Positions 25,051 through 35,084 are shown, numbered from the stretch's first letter. The stretch: 37,867 nt of DNA from Bacilli bacterium (GCA_900772095.1 CAAGQJ010000020.1:1-37867), one strand, 5' to 3'. Numbers and translations: made by a program. The notes: generated from the letters alone by a model not told the origin.

Positions 25051-25965
25051 CTTAGTAAACAATTTATCAATATTCTTTTTAGGTAAAAGCATATACAAGC
25101 TTTTATCTATTTTTATTTCATAATTATTACTTTGGTCCTTTAACTTTTCCCCATCAATAGTCCAAAAAGTTTTATGGTTTTCTAAAAATTTAATATTAAT
25201 TTTATCACTAGTATAACAATATAAACCAGGAACATTAGTAATACCAGTTCTAAGAATAAGAAGCATTGTCTTAATTAAATACTTTCTCTTAGAAATATTA
25301 CAAAACACTATTTCAAACTTATTATCATCAAGTTTAATATCCCTATAAATATTATTAAAACCTGCTATTCTATTTGCATTAGAAACAAGTATAAGGGAAT
25401 AAAATCCATGATAAGTTTCCCCATTAACTGTATATTCAATTTCATACATTTTAGTTCTTTGAAAAAACTCCCTTACTCCATTAGCAATATAAGCAAGATA
25501 ACCAAATTTCTTCTTCTTTTTTCTAGGAGTATCATAAGTAACATCAATAAATTTTCCAAAACCTGCTACATATGCAAAAGGCTTTCCATTAATTAAACCC
25601 AAATCAACTTGTTTAATTGTACCCTCTAATATATTAGTAACATTCTTAACTAAATTCTTACCAAGACCCAACATATTCCCAATATCGTTAGTAGTACCTA
25701 CAGGTATATGAGAAATAAGTAATCTTTTCTCTCTAAGCATATTACCAGTAACTATTTCATTAAATGTACCATCTCCACCTATGGATAAAACTAAATCAAC
25801 TTCATTCAAATTCTTAACATACTCTTTAGCATCACCACTTTTTAAAGTAATATAAAGTTGAACGCCATAATCATACTTTTCTATTGTTTTAATAATTTTG
25901 TTAATTTCATTTTTAGTAATTCCTTTACCACTTTCCATATTACATATTAGTGTACAAGTTTTCAT
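25048..25965 (-). CDS. Diacylglycerol/lipid kinase family protein
   Basis: 305 residues, DAGK catalytic domain at the N-terminus. SIGGDGTFNEIV (GGDGT at 63-67) is the nucleotide-binding motif, and PVGTTNDIG (88-96) follows. The C-terminal beta-sandwich contains WTIDGEKL. DgkB in Gram-positives recycles diacylglycerol from lipoteichoic acid synthesis; a YegS-like lipid kinase or sphingosine-kinase-like activity is the alternative. GGTGAT lies before the ATG, and it follows clpP by 27 bases with its own promoter. Confidence 0.87.
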   Translation of the reverse strand: MKTCTLICNMESGKGITKNEINKIIKTIEKYDYGVQLYITLKSGDAKEYVKNLNEVDLVLSIGGDGTFNEIVTGNMLREKRLLISHIPVGTTNDIGNMLGLGKNLVKNVTNILEGTIKQVDLGLINGKPFAYVAGFGKFIDVTYDTPRKKKKKFGYLAYIANGVREFFQRTKMYEIEYTVNGETYHGFYSLILVSNANRIAGFNNIYRDIKLDDNKFEIVFCNISKRKYLIKTMLLILRTGITNVPGLYCYTSDKINIKFLENHKTFWTIDGEKLKDQSNNYEIKIDKSLYMLLPKKNIDKLFTK

Positions 25966-25980
25966 ACAATCACCACTATA

Positions 25981-26009
25981 ATTATAACAAAATTATTCTT
26001 TATTTTCAA
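25981..26009 (-). promoter_or_regulatory. Promoter of the lipid-kinase gene, inside the clpP end
   Basis: On the minus strand: TTGAAA (26009-26004), 17 bases, TATAAT (25986-25981). Confidence 0.55.
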
Positions 26010-26574
26010 CAACCTTATCTATAAGTCCATAGTTAAGAGCGCTTTCTGCATCCATATAATTATCTCTTTCAGTATCCTTTTCAATTTTAAGCAAATTTTT
26101 TCCCGTATTTTTAGAAAGAATTTTATTAAGCTTTTTTCTTATTTTAATAATATGTTCAGCAGCTATTTTAATCTCAGTAGCTTGACCTTCTGCTCCACCA
26201 AGAGGCTGATGTATCATTACTTCAGAATTAGGAAGAGCATACCTTTTACCCTTACATCCACTAGAAAGCAAAAACGCCCCCATAGAAGCACACATTCCAA
26301 TACATATAGTAGAAACATCACTCTTAATAAAATTCATCGTATCATAAATAGCCATTCCAGAAGATATAGAACCACCAGGAGAATTAATATATAAAGATAT
26401 ATCATCATTATTTAAAGAATCTAAATAAAGTAACTGAGCTACAATACTATTAGATAAACTATCATCAATTTCCCCATTTAAAATAATTATTCTATCCTTT
26501 AATAACCTAGAATAAATATCATAACTTCTCTCCCCATTAATTTCTTTTTCAATAACTGTAGGAATTAAATTCAT
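25993..26574 (-). CDS. clpP: ATP-dependent Clp protease proteolytic subunit
   Basis: 193 residues from the ATG at 26574, which follows GGTGAT and matches the usual MNLIPTV start; the earlier in-frame ATG (26598) adds eight unlike residues. The triad is complete: Ser97 in GMCASMGAFLL, His122 in MIHQPLGG and Asp171 in ERDNYM. It forms the protease barrel served by ClpX or ClpC, which are not in the window. No CtsR box was recognised upstream. Confidence 0.96.
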   Translation of the reverse strand: MNLIPTVIEKEINGERSYDIYSRLLKDRIIILNGEIDDSLSNSIVAQLLYLDSLNNDDISLYINSPGGSISSGMAIYDTMNFIKSDVSTICIGMCASMGAFLLSSGCKGKRYALPNSEVMIHQPLGGAEGQATEIKIAAEHIIKIRKKLNKILSKNTGKNLLKIEKDTERDNYMDAESALNYGLIDKVVENKE

Positions 26575-26741
26575 ATCATCACCATTACTATTGTACAAAA
26601 ATATATAAAAAATATACTAAATAAAAAAATACATATTTAGCGCAATTTAAAACTATATAATTTTAAATATATAAAACAAAATTCAAAAATATCATACTAA
26701 ATTTCTATATAATGTGATAAAATTAAAATGGAGGGACTAAT

Positions 26742-28394
26742 ATGGAAGAAATAAAAATAACTATTAATGATGAAGAATATAATTTTCCAAAAGGCATAAC
26801 CCTAGAAGAAATAAGTCAAAAAGTATCAAAAAACTATAATGCCCCAATTCTAGTGGGATTTATAGATAACGAAATGTATGGACTTGATAAAACTGTAGAA
26901 AAAAACTCAAAAGTAACATTTTTAACTTACTTAGATAGACTAGGAAACAGAATATATCAAAAATCATTAGTATTTCTTTTAGTGTATGCATTTAAAGAAT
27001 TATATGGATATAACTACAATATAAAAACATGTCATAGTATTGACAATTCAATTAAAATAAAAAGTTCTATGCCTCTTACTCCCCAAATAGTAGAAGAATT
27101 AAAAACAAAAATGCAAGAAATAACTAACAAACATCTAGAAATAAAAAAATGCTTAGTAACTAAAAAAGACGCTATAAAATACTTCACAAGTATCAATGAT
27201 TTAGAAAAAGTAAAAGCCTTATCATATATAACAGATAGAACAGTTACTTTATATAAACTAGAAGACATGTATGATTATTTCTATACAATAATGCCAATTA
27301 ATACAGAAGTATTTGATAGTTTTGACCTTAAATACTTAAATGAAAGCAGATTTCTACTACAATACCCAGTAACATTTAAAAATGGTTCAATTCCTGAATA
27401 TAAAAATATTCCTTTAATAGATGAAGCATTTCATGAAGATTACAAACTAGCAAAAAGACTAAATATTCATACTTCATCAGATATAAACACTGCTATAACT
27501 AAAGGAACTATAAATGATATTATAAAATTAAATGAAGTAATTTCCAGTAACAAATTATTAGAACTTGCTAAAGAAATTGATGACAGAAAAGATAAAATAA
27601 AAATAGTATTAATCGCCGGTCCATCATCATCAGGAAAAACAACAACTGCAAGAAAACTATCTATGTATTTAAAAAGTTTTGGTTTAAACCCCAAAGCCCT
27701 ATCAACCGATGATTACTTCATACCAAGAGAAAAAACCCCTAAATTACCAAATGGAGACTATGATTATGAATCAATAAATTCCATTGATTTAAAATTATTT
27801 AATGAACATTTAACCAAACTATTAAATAATGAAGAAGTAAAAATACCAACCTTTAACTTTTATAAAGGAGTAGGAGAATACTTAGGAAATACATTAAAAC
27901 TAGAAAAAAATGATATACTAATAATTGAGGGACTACACTGTCTAAATGAAAAATTAACAGAAAGTATCCCTAAAGAAAATAAATTCAAAGTCTACATATC
28001 ACCATTATCAGATTTGAACATTGATAATCACAACATGATAGCAACATCAGATATCAGACTATTAAGAAGAATGGTAAGAGATAGTAGGACTAGAGGCTAC
28101 TCTGCAGAACATACCATAAAAATATGGAGAACAGTAAGAAAAGGGGAAGAACAATACATTTTTCCGTACCAAAATGAGGCAAGTTATGTCTTTAATACTG
28201 CTTTTATTTATGAACTAGGAATAATAAAACCATATGCAGAAGCCTTACTTTATAGTATTAATACAGATTCAGAGTATTACGAAGAAGCAAGAAGACTACT
28301 TAAACTATTAAGTATGTTCTTAACAATTCCAAGTGATATGGTACCAAATGATTCAATATTAAGAGAGTTCATAGGAAACAGTTATTTTGAATAG
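26742..28394 (+). CDS. TGS-domain uridine-kinase/phosphoribulokinase-like nucleoside kinase
   Basis: 550 residues in three parts. A TGS-like domain covers residues 1-62. A region resembling the second additional domain of threonyl-tRNA synthetase covers about 65-230. A P-loop kinase of the uridine-kinase/phosphoribulokinase family is at about 285-490, with Walker A GPSSSGKTT (293-301), STDDYF and IIEGLHCL. This three-part architecture is known as a putative nucleoside kinase of Bacillota and Bacteroidota; substrate uncertain. A TATAAT box at 26708-26713 and GGAGGG lie before the start. Twelve bases separate it from gap, so the two probably form an operon. Confidence 0.85.
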   Translation: MEEIKITINDEEYNFPKGITLEEISQKVSKNYNAPILVGFIDNEMYGLDKTVEKNSKVTFLTYLDRLGNRIYQKSLVFLLVYAFKELYGYNYNIKTCHSIDNSIKIKSSMPLTPQIVEELKTKMQEITNKHLEIKKCLVTKKDAIKYFTSINDLEKVKALSYITDRTVTLYKLEDMYDYFYTIMPINTEVFDSFDLKYLNESRFLLQYPVTFKNGSIPEYKNIPLIDEAFHEDYKLAKRLNIHTSSDINTAITKGTINDIIKLNEVISSNKLLELAKEIDDRKDKIKIVLIAGPSSSGKTTTARKLSMYLKSFGLNPKALSTDDYFIPREKTPKLPNGDYDYESINSIDLKLFNEHLTKLLNNEEVKIPTFNFYKGVGEYLGNTLKLEKNDILIIEGLHCLNEKLTESIPKENKFKVYISPLSDLNIDNHNMIATSDIRLLRRMVRDSRTRGYSAEHTIKIWRTVRKGEEQYIFPYQNEASYVFNTAFIYELGIIKPYAEALLYSINTDSEYYEEARRLLKLLSMFLTIPSDMVPNDSILREFIGNSYFE

Positions 28395-28406
28395 AGGAGG
28401 AAGAAA

Positions 28407-29408
28407 ATGAAAATAGCAATTAATGGATTTGGAAGAATTGGAAGACTAGTATTCAAATTACTAGAAGAAGAAAAAGATATGGAAGTTGTAGCAATCAATG
28501 ACTTAACCGATGCAAAACAACTCGCATATTTACTAAAATATGATACTAATCACAGAAATTATAAAAAAGATGAAATATCATATGAAGGAGACTACTTAAT
28601 CACCAAAAAAAGTAAGGTAAGAGTATTTAGTGAAAAAGACCCAAGCACTTTACCTTGGAAAGAATTAGGAATTGATTTAGTATTTGAATCCACAGGACAC
28701 TTTAACAAAAAAGAGGATGCAGAAAAACACATTATCGCTGGAGCAAAAAAAGTTATTATCTCTGCACCATCAAGTAAAGACTTAAAAACAATTGTATACA
28801 ATGTAAATGAAGAAATCTTAGATGGAACAGAAAACATAATAAGCGCAGCAAGTTGTACTACCAATTGTCTAGCACCAGTATTAAAACTATTAAATGATAA
28901 TTATGGAGTAGAAAAAGGCTATATGACAACAGTACATGCCTATACTAATGACCAAGTATTATTAGATGTATCACATAAAAAAGGTATAGAATCACGCCGT
29001 GGAAGAGCAGGAGCTACAAACATAATTCCAACATCAACCGGCGCAGCAAAAGCCATAGGAAATGTCATCCCAGAACTTGCAGGAAAACTAGATGGTTCAG
29101 CTATGCGTGTCCCAGTTCCAACTGGCTCAGTAATAGATTTAACCCTAGAACTAAATAAAAAAGTAACAAAAGAACAAATCAATGAACTATTTAAAGAAAA
29201 CCAAAACGAAACATTAAATTTCACAACAGACCCTATCGTTTCAAGTGATGTCATCGGAAGCACATATGGTTCTATAGTAGATGGCCTATTAACGTCAGTA
29301 CTTGAAGTAAATGATAAACAACTAGTAAAAATAGTATCATGGTATGACAACGAAATGGGTTATACAGCACAAATGATAAGAACCGCTAAATATTGGTTAA
29401 GCAAATAA
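28407..29408 (+). CDS. gap: Glyceraldehyde-3-phosphate dehydrogenase, phosphorylating
   Basis: 333 residues. The NAD fold starts INGFGRIGR, Asp32 in AINDL suggests NAD preference, and catalytic Cys150 lies in SAASCTTNCLAP, with the conserved GRAGATNIIPTSTGAAK and WYDNEMGYT. It oxidises glyceraldehyde-3-phosphate in glycolysis. AGAGGAGG precedes the start. pgk and tpi are not adjacent; eno lies further on behind an opposing gene. Confidence 0.97.
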   Translation: MKIAINGFGRIGRLVFKLLEEEKDMEVVAINDLTDAKQLAYLLKYDTNHRNYKKDEISYEGDYLITKKSKVRVFSEKDPSTLPWKELGIDLVFESTGHFNKKEDAEKHIIAGAKKVIISAPSSKDLKTIVYNVNEEILDGTENIISAASCTTNCLAPVLKLLNDNYGVEKGYMTTVHAYTNDQVLLDVSHKKGIESRRGRAGATNIIPTSTGAAKAIGNVIPELAGKLDGSAMRVPVPTGSVIDLTLELNKKVTKEQINELFKENQNETLNFTTDPIVSSDVIGSTYGSIVDGLLTSVLEVNDKQLVKIVSWYDNEMGYTAQMIRTAKYWLSK

Positions 29409-29413
29409 AATAC

Positions 29414-29508
29414 AAAAGATAGAAAAATGAACTAGTAAAATAAAAGTAGACTTCTAAACCTTTTAGTAGAACTCTACTTTTATAATCACTTCAAAATTTC
29501 TATCTTTT
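29414..29508 (+). terminator. Nested hairpin terminator after gap
   Basis: Inner stem ATAAAAGTAGA (29440-29450) with TCTACTTTTAT (29473-29483), and outer stem of 12 bp (29414-29425 with 29497-29508) ending in TCTTTTT. It could serve transcription from both sides, as the opposing gene ends downstream. Confidence 0.65.
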
Positions 29509-29635
29509 TATATACAATAAATTTATTCTAAATTAAAAATTAACTAACCCAAACAAACTATAAAAAAAGCACTTTATCTACCTTTTAAGCATAATTTAAC
29601 CAAAAACTGGTCGATAACTTACTTTTCTAAACAAA

Positions 29636-30868
29636 TTAATATTTAAACTTAGACTTATTCTTCTTTGCTAATTTATATACAGACTTATTAATAACTAAAT
29701 CAAATTCCCCAATATATTCAGTAACATCAGCATTATATCCAAGCTTCATCTCATTTAAACCTTTAAACTTGTTATCATCACCAAAATATCCTGTAATCGC
29801 ATTTAAGTCAAAATATATTGCACCAAGTTTAGAATACTTATCAATAACAAACCACTTAGTTAAAAAAGTTGGATAAAACAAAGCAAAATCCTGCCTAAAA
29901 CCCTCAATCAGCAAACTAACTTCATGCTTACCTATAACTACTGCGGTAGAACCAATTAAAATACCCTTTGGATACTTTTCAAACAAACGAGAAGCATCAA
30001 TTAGTTCCTTTTTATATATTGCAATTAATTTATCAGAAGTCATCTTAGAATTAATAACCTTAGTATTATTAGAAGCACGTTGTATTTCTATATTAAGTTT
30101 TTCATTCTTATCAATTTCCTCTTCATATAAACGCTTAATATTCTTTAAATAGACTCCAGTATTAAGTTTTGCAAAATAAAGTTCCATATTAGTACCAAAA
30201 CATTCTGAAAAATCACGATAATAGTTAACTTTTCTATAATGCTTTTTAGCAACAAACTTATAAAAAACATCTATATCATTAGAATTTCCCTGCAAAACTT
30301 CAACACCACGACTTTGTGCTTTTCTAATTTTATTTCTAGTAGAATCACTAAGATTATGAAACATAGTTTCACTAGAACCAGTAACCTTAAGTATAGCATT
30401 CCATCTAGGTTTTAAAGTACCAAAATCCTTATTATCACCATAATAACTATAACCAATACCCTGTAAAAAACTTATCAAATCATTAGAATAATCAGAATCA
30501 ATAATATTTCCACTCTTATCCCTCTTATGATTAATAACAGGAGGGTCAATCTTTAAAAAAGCAATTTTCATCTTACTAAAATACTTTTTCAAACAATCAG
30601 TTACATCAATAACTAAATCTCTATCATCGTAATCAATCAATAATCCTCTTGGAGCATAAGCAAACCTATAAGATAAAAATAATTTTTGCTCTAATATAAG
30701 AGAAGCACCAACTAAATTATTATTATCATCTATAAAACCATAATAATGTATCCCATATCCACACTTTTGCATTAAATTACCATACATCGAAGTTTGATAA
30801 TATGAATGAAGCGGATGTATATTAGAAAAATTATCAAATTGATTAGGCTTTAAAAGAACAATTTTCAT
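29636..30868 (-). CDS. FemAB-family aminoacyltransferase
   Basis: 410 residues from ATG 30868, which follows GGAGGGA; the longer frame to 30958 is rejected. Two GNAT-like halves (YGNLMQKCGYGIHYYGF, RNKIRKAQSRGVEV, and TFLTKWFVIDKYSKLGAIYFDL) flank a coiled-coil insert (about 250-320), the layout of Fem enzymes that add amino acids from aminoacyl-tRNA to the peptidoglycan stem peptide. This implies a cross-bridged wall. Which amino acid is added is not evident. It is divergent from eno. Confidence 0.87.
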   Translation of the reverse strand: MKIVLLKPNQFDNFSNIHPLHSYYQTSMYGNLMQKCGYGIHYYGFIDDNNNLVGASLILEQKLFLSYRFAYAPRGLLIDYDDRDLVIDVTDCLKKYFSKMKIAFLKIDPPVINHKRDKSGNIIDSDYSNDLISFLQGIGYSYYGDNKDFGTLKPRWNAILKVTGSSETMFHNLSDSTRNKIRKAQSRGVEVLQGNSNDIDVFYKFVAKKHYRKVNYYRDFSECFGTNMELYFAKLNTGVYLKNIKRLYEEEIDKNEKLNIEIQRASNNTKVINSKMTSDKLIAIYKKELIDASRLFEKYPKGILIGSTAVVIGKHEVSLLIEGFRQDFALFYPTFLTKWFVIDKYSKLGAIYFDLNAITGYFGDDNKFKGLNEMKLGYNADVTEYIGEFDLVINKSVYKLAKKNKSKFKY

Positions 30869-30944
30869 ACTATCCCTCCATTTCATTCTTCTAATATTTA
30901 CTACTATAATGATAACTTTTTTTTCACTAAAAATCAATAAAAAG

Positions 30945-30973
30945 TTCATTTTCTTCAAAAAATATTATATAAT
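30945..30973 (+). promoter_or_regulatory. eno promoter (weak -35)
   Basis: TTCATT (30945-30950), 17 bases, TATAAT (30968-30973), with AAAGGTAGG before the eno start. Confidence 0.4.
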
Positions 30974-30995
30974 AAAAAAGAAAGGTAGGCAAAAT

Positions 30996-32231
30996 ATGAA
31001 AATAACAAATTTAAAAGCACGCGAAATACTAGATTCTAGAGGATTTCCTACTATAGAAGTAGATTTATACTTAGAAAATGCAAAAGGAATAGCAAGCATC
31101 CCCTCAGGAGCATCAACAGGAACAAATGAAGCCTTAGAACTAAGAGATGGTGGAAAAAGATACTTAGGAAAAGGAGTTCAAAAAGCTATATCTAATGTAC
31201 TAGAAATAATAAAACCAAATATTATAAATAAAGACTTTAAAACCCAAGAAGAACTAGATAATTATCTAATTAAACTAGATGGAACCGAAAACAAATCATC
31301 CCTAGGAGCAAATGCCATTCTAGCAGTGTCCCTAGCATTTCTAAAAGCAACTTGCAATCAAGAAAATAAAGAATTATATCAATATTTAGGAAATAATTAT
31401 CAAATGCCTAGATGTATGCTAAATATATTAAATGGTGGTATGCACGCAGACAACAATATTGATTTCCAAGAATTTATGATAATGCCAAACTTTAATTCTA
31501 TTTCAAAACAACTTGAAGTAGCAAGCGAAGTATTTCACACCTTAAAAAACATACTAAAACAAGAAAATCTAAATACCGGTATCGGAGATGAAGGAGGTTT
31601 TGCCCCTAATCTTAAAAGTAATAAAGAAGCCCTAGACCTAATAATAAGAGCCATAAAAGAAAGCGGATATAAAGAAGGAAAAGATGTAAACATTGCTTTA
31701 GATATTGCCGCCTCATCAATTTATGACAAAAAAACAAAAACATACAAAGTTGATAACCAATCACTTTCAAAAGAAGAACTATTAAAAATGTATCAAGAAT
31801 TAATAAAAGAATACCCAATTATCTCCATTGAAGACCCATTCGAAGAAAACGATTTTGAAAGCTTTTCTAAACTTACTAAACTAACAAACATTCAAATAGT
31901 AGGTGATGACTTATTCACAACTAATAAAAAACTTCTTAAAAAAGGCATAAAAGAAAAATCAGGGAATGCTATCTTAATAAAAGCAAACCAAATAGGAACA
32001 ATAACAGAAACACTAGAAACAATAAACCTTGCCAAAGAAAACAACTTCAAAACAATAATATCTCACAGAAGCGGAGAAACATTAGATACATTTATATCTG
32101 ACTTTGCAGTAGGACTATCTCTAGGGCAAATAAAAACAGGTTCCATAACAAGAGGAGAAAGAATAGCAAAATATAATAGATTACTCTTAATCGAAGAACA
32201 AATAAAAGAAAAAAATATTGAAAAAGTATAA
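30996..32231 (+). CDS. eno: Enolase (phosphopyruvate hydratase)
   Basis: 411 residues, slightly short for the family (about 420-435). The start at 30996 gives the usual LKAREILDSRG opening; the frame upstream to 30909 includes the promoter. Active-site blocks are present: GGMHADNNIDFQEFMI, GIGDEGGFAPNL, SIEDPFEENDF, LIKANQIGT, and SHRSGET. It converts 2-phosphoglycerate to phosphoenolpyruvate and is the second glycolytic gene in the window. Confidence 0.96.
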   Translation: MKITNLKAREILDSRGFPTIEVDLYLENAKGIASIPSGASTGTNEALELRDGGKRYLGKGVQKAISNVLEIIKPNIINKDFKTQEELDNYLIKLDGTENKSSLGANAILAVSLAFLKATCNQENKELYQYLGNNYQMPRCMLNILNGGMHADNNIDFQEFMIMPNFNSISKQLEVASEVFHTLKNILKQENLNTGIGDEGGFAPNLKSNKEALDLIIRAIKESGYKEGKDVNIALDIAASSIYDKKTKTYKVDNQSLSKEELLKMYQELIKEYPIISIEDPFEENDFESFSKLTKLTNIQIVGDDLFTTNKKLLKKGIKEKSGNAILIKANQIGTITETLETINLAKENNFKTIISHRSGETLDTFISDFAVGLSLGQIKTGSITRGERIAKYNRLLLIEEQIKEKNIEKV

Positions 32232-32246
32232 AATATATGATAGAAT
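32218..32246 (+). promoter_or_regulatory. secG promoter, inside the eno end
   Basis: TTGAAA (32218-32223), 17 bases, TAGAAT (32241-32246) preceded by TGA, an extended -10. Confidence 0.55.
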
Positions 32247-32274
32247 AACAAATAGTTAAAAAGGAGGCATCACT

Positions 32275-32490
32275 ATGAAAATTGCTTTAATAGTTATATG
32301 TATAATCTTAATTGCTTTAGTGTTACTTCAAAGCGGTAAAGCAGAAGGAGCTTCACAAATCATAACTGGAGGAAGTGGAGATTTATTTAAAGACAGAAAA
32401 GAAAGAGGAAGCGAATTATTTATATCAAGAGCAACTCTAATCTTAGGAATAGTATTTTTTATAACTTGTTTAGTTATTACATTTATGTAA
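32275..32490 (+). CDS. secG: Preprotein translocase subunit SecG
   Basis: 71 residues. Two membrane helices (about 3-19 and 50-70) flank LLQSGKAEGASQIITGGSGD, the conserved SecG loop. AAAGGAGG precedes the ATG. It stands before rnr and smpB, the usual secG-rnr-smpB-ssrA order of Bacillota. Confidence 0.93.
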   Translation: MKIALIVICIILIALVLLQSGKAEGASQIITGGSGDLFKDRKERGSELFISRATLILGIVFFITCLVITFM

Positions 32491-32517
32491 AAAAATAAGG
32501 TTTTTCTTATTTTTTTT
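32491..32517 (+). terminator. Terminator after secG
   Basis: AAAAATAAG (32491-32499) pairs with CTTATTTTT (32506-32514) and continues into a T-run. Confidence 0.7.
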
Positions 32518-32528
32518 ATATAAAAATA

Positions 32529-32537
32529 TGATATACT
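32529..32537 (+). promoter_or_regulatory. rnr promoter (extended -10)
   Basis: TGATATACT, a TGn plus TATACT, about 20 bases before the rnr ATG. No clear -35. Confidence 0.4.
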
Positions 32538-32556
32538 AACTTTAGAGGTATAAATT

Positions 32557-34632
32557 ATGAAAGAAAAAATTATAAAAGTTCTAGAACTTGCTAGAAACAA
32601 ACCAATGACTTTAACAGAAATATTTGCAAAAACATCATCTAAAAAAGAAGAATATCAAGAATTTTTAGATTATTTCGAAGAATTAAGACAAGAAAAAAAA
32701 GTCTATTGCACTAACTCCTCAAAAGGAACTTATACTTTAAATCCCTACCATGAAGGTATCTTACACATGCGTAGAAACGGTTCATGTTATGCTACTTTAG
32801 ATAACGGAAAAGAAGTAAACATAAAAGACCCAATGGGAGCCCTAGATTTAGATAAGGTGCTAGTAAAAATAACTGATTTTAACAGAAACGAAGGCAATAT
32901 CAAAGAAATAATAGAAAGACATGGCTTAATCGCAGAAGTAAAAACTATCGATGACAAAAGATATGCAATAGTAAAAGATAAAAAATATAAAATAGAACTA
33001 GATAACAGTATTGTAGATGGAATGCTAATAGGCATAAAAATAAATAAAACAAAAGCAGGAAAGTTCTATGAAGCCGAACTAGATAGAATAATTGGTCACA
33101 AAAATGCTCCTGGTATTGATGAAAGAAAACTTTATTATGAATTTAATATTCCATGCGAATTTAGTAAAGAAGTAAAAGAACAATTAAAAACAATACCAAG
33201 CAAAGTAAGAGAAGAAGACATATTAGGAAGAAAAGATTTAAGAAATGAAATGATTTTCACTATCGATGGAGACGATACAAAAGATATAGATGATGCAGTA
33301 AGTGTAAAAATATTACCAAATGGCAACTATAAACTAGGAGTACATATCGCTGATGTAACCCACTACATTCCTCTTAATTCTCCAATCGATTTATCAGCAA
33401 GAGAAAGAGGAAATAGTTACTATAGCCCTGGCGTTGTAAACCCAATGTATCCAGTAGAACTTTCTAATGGCATATGCTCACTAAATCCAAATGTTGATAG
33501 ACTTGCTATTACTACTGATATGGAATTTGATGAAAACGGTAATTTAGTAGACTTTGATATTTATGAAAGCGTTATTAAATCAAATATTCAAATGACATAC
33601 AAAAATGTTAACAAAATACTAAAAGAAAACATTATACCAGATGGTTATGAACCATTTGTAGAAAAATTAAAAGAATTAGAAGAACTATACAAAATACTAA
33701 AAAATAACCGACACAAAAGAGGTATGATTGATTTTGATAGACCAGAAATAAAAATAATTGTAGATGAAAATAAAAGAGTAGTAGAAATAACAAAAAGAAC
33801 ACAAGATATTGGAGAAAACATTATTGAACAATGTATGCTTGCCAATAATGAATGCGTAGGAACATTTGCAATGAACATATTAATACCATTTATTTATCGT
33901 GTTCATGATATTCCAAATGAAACCAAGTTTAAAGAAACAATTAACTTAATAAAATCTTATGGAGAAAAAATTGAAGAAAAAATAAACTTTAAAAACCCAC
34001 AAGCATATCAAAATCTTCTTAAAAGTTTAAAAGATAGCGAAAGATATCAAGTATATTGTTATCTACTATTAAGATGTATGGCAAAAGCAGAATATGACAC
34101 AGAAAACTATGGACACTTTGCCATAGGAATAAGAAGTCAAAAAAAAGAAGGATACACACACTTTACATCCCCAATAAGAAGATATTCTGATACTACAGTT
34201 CACAGAATAATAAAGAAAATACTTCACGGAGAAATAGAAGACCTAGAAAAAGAAGATTTTAAAGAATTGATAATTCAAATAGCAAAAAAATGTTCTGAAA
34301 CAGAAAGAAATGCTGATCAATATGAACGCGCTGCAAACAAAATGTACACAGCAGACTACATACAACAATTCATTGGATATACATATGAAGGAACAATAAC
34401 CGGATTTACCCAAAATGCCATGTTTGTTGAATTAGATAATCTAATCGAAGGAAGAATATCGTTAAGTAGTATGAAAGATTATTACACATACGATGAAGAA
34501 CTAGGTATTTTAGTAGGACAAAACAGTAAAAAAATATATCGTCTAGGAGACAAAGAAGAAATAGTTGTAGTACACGCTGATAAAGAAGCAAGAGAAATAG
34601 ACTTTGAATTAGTAAGGAAAAGGAAAAAATAA
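32557..34632 (+). CDS. rnr: Ribonuclease R
   Basis: 691 residues: an N-terminal helix-turn-helix-like region, two cold-shock domains (about 65-215), the RNB catalytic domain with GDDTKDIDDAVSV (metal-binding Asp cluster) and HFTSPIRRYSDT, and a C-terminal S1 domain (about 605-690). It is a 3'-5' exoribonuclease that degrades structured RNA, including mRNAs released by tmRNA, which fits its place beside smpB and ssrA. smpB begins two bases after its stop. Confidence 0.96.
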   Translation: MKEKIIKVLELARNKPMTLTEIFAKTSSKKEEYQEFLDYFEELRQEKKVYCTNSSKGTYTLNPYHEGILHMRRNGSCYATLDNGKEVNIKDPMGALDLDKVLVKITDFNRNEGNIKEIIERHGLIAEVKTIDDKRYAIVKDKKYKIELDNSIVDGMLIGIKINKTKAGKFYEAELDRIIGHKNAPGIDERKLYYEFNIPCEFSKEVKEQLKTIPSKVREEDILGRKDLRNEMIFTIDGDDTKDIDDAVSVKILPNGNYKLGVHIADVTHYIPLNSPIDLSARERGNSYYSPGVVNPMYPVELSNGICSLNPNVDRLAITTDMEFDENGNLVDFDIYESVIKSNIQMTYKNVNKILKENIIPDGYEPFVEKLKELEELYKILKNNRHKRGMIDFDRPEIKIIVDENKRVVEITKRTQDIGENIIEQCMLANNECVGTFAMNILIPFIYRVHDIPNETKFKETINLIKSYGEKIEEKINFKNPQAYQNLLKSLKDSERYQVYCYLLLRCMAKAEYDTENYGHFAIGIRSQKKEGYTHFTSPIRRYSDTTVHRIIKKILHGEIEDLEKEDFKELIIQIAKKCSETERNADQYERAANKMYTADYIQQFIGYTYEGTITGFTQNAMFVELDNLIEGRISLSSMKDYYTYDEELGILVGQNSKKIYRLGDKEEIVVVHADKEAREIDFELVRKRKK

Positions 34633-34633
34633 C

Positions 34634-35074
34634 ATGGAAATACTAAATAGAAAAGCAAAGTTTAACTACTTTATCCTAGAAGAAATAGAATGTGGCATAG
34701 AACTACTAGGTAATGAAGTAAAATCAATAAAAGAAGGTTCATGTAATATCAAAGATAGTTATGCAAGAATAAAAGACAATCAAGTATATTTAATTAATAT
34801 GTTTGTAAAAAAATACAAAGATGCCTCAACCTTTGCAGCAGAAGAAACAAGAGAAAGAAAACTATTACTTCATAAAAAACAAATATTAAAACTAAAAGAT
34901 AGAATGGATAAAGAAAGTTTAACTTTAATACCATTAAAAGTATATATGAAAAAAAATAAAATAAAAGTTTTAATAGGACTATGTAAAGGCAAAAAAAACT
35001 ATGATAAAAGAGAAACAATAAAAGAAAGAGACATCAAAAGAAAAATAGACAAAGAACTAAAAGAAAAAATTTAG
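34634..35074 (+). CDS. smpB: tmRNA-binding protein SmpB
   Basis: 146 residues. EILNRKAKFNYFILEEIECG, GIELLGNEVKSIKEG and the Lys-rich C-terminal tail (about 120-146) are standard. SmpB delivers tmRNA to stalled ribosomes. It is co-transcribed with rnr and followed by ssrA. Confidence 0.97.
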   Translation: MEILNRKAKFNYFILEEIECGIELLGNEVKSIKEGSCNIKDSYARIKDNQVYLINMFVKKYKDASTFAAEETRERKLLLHKKQILKLKDRMDKESLTLIPLKVYMKKNKIKVLIGLCKGKKNYDKRETIKERDIKRKIDKELKEKI

Positions 35075-35082
35075 TTCTTTTT
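35051..35082 (+). terminator. rnr-smpB terminator overlapping the smpB end
   Basis: AAAGAACTAAA (35051-35061) pairs with TTTAGTTCTTT (35070-35080), then T. The stem includes the smpB stop. Confidence 0.7.
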
Positions 35083-35084
35083 CA

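Noticed and set aside
26575..26660. CtsR-type operator upstream of clpP
   Set aside because: No heptad repeat resembling GGTCAAA was found; only AT-rich sequence.
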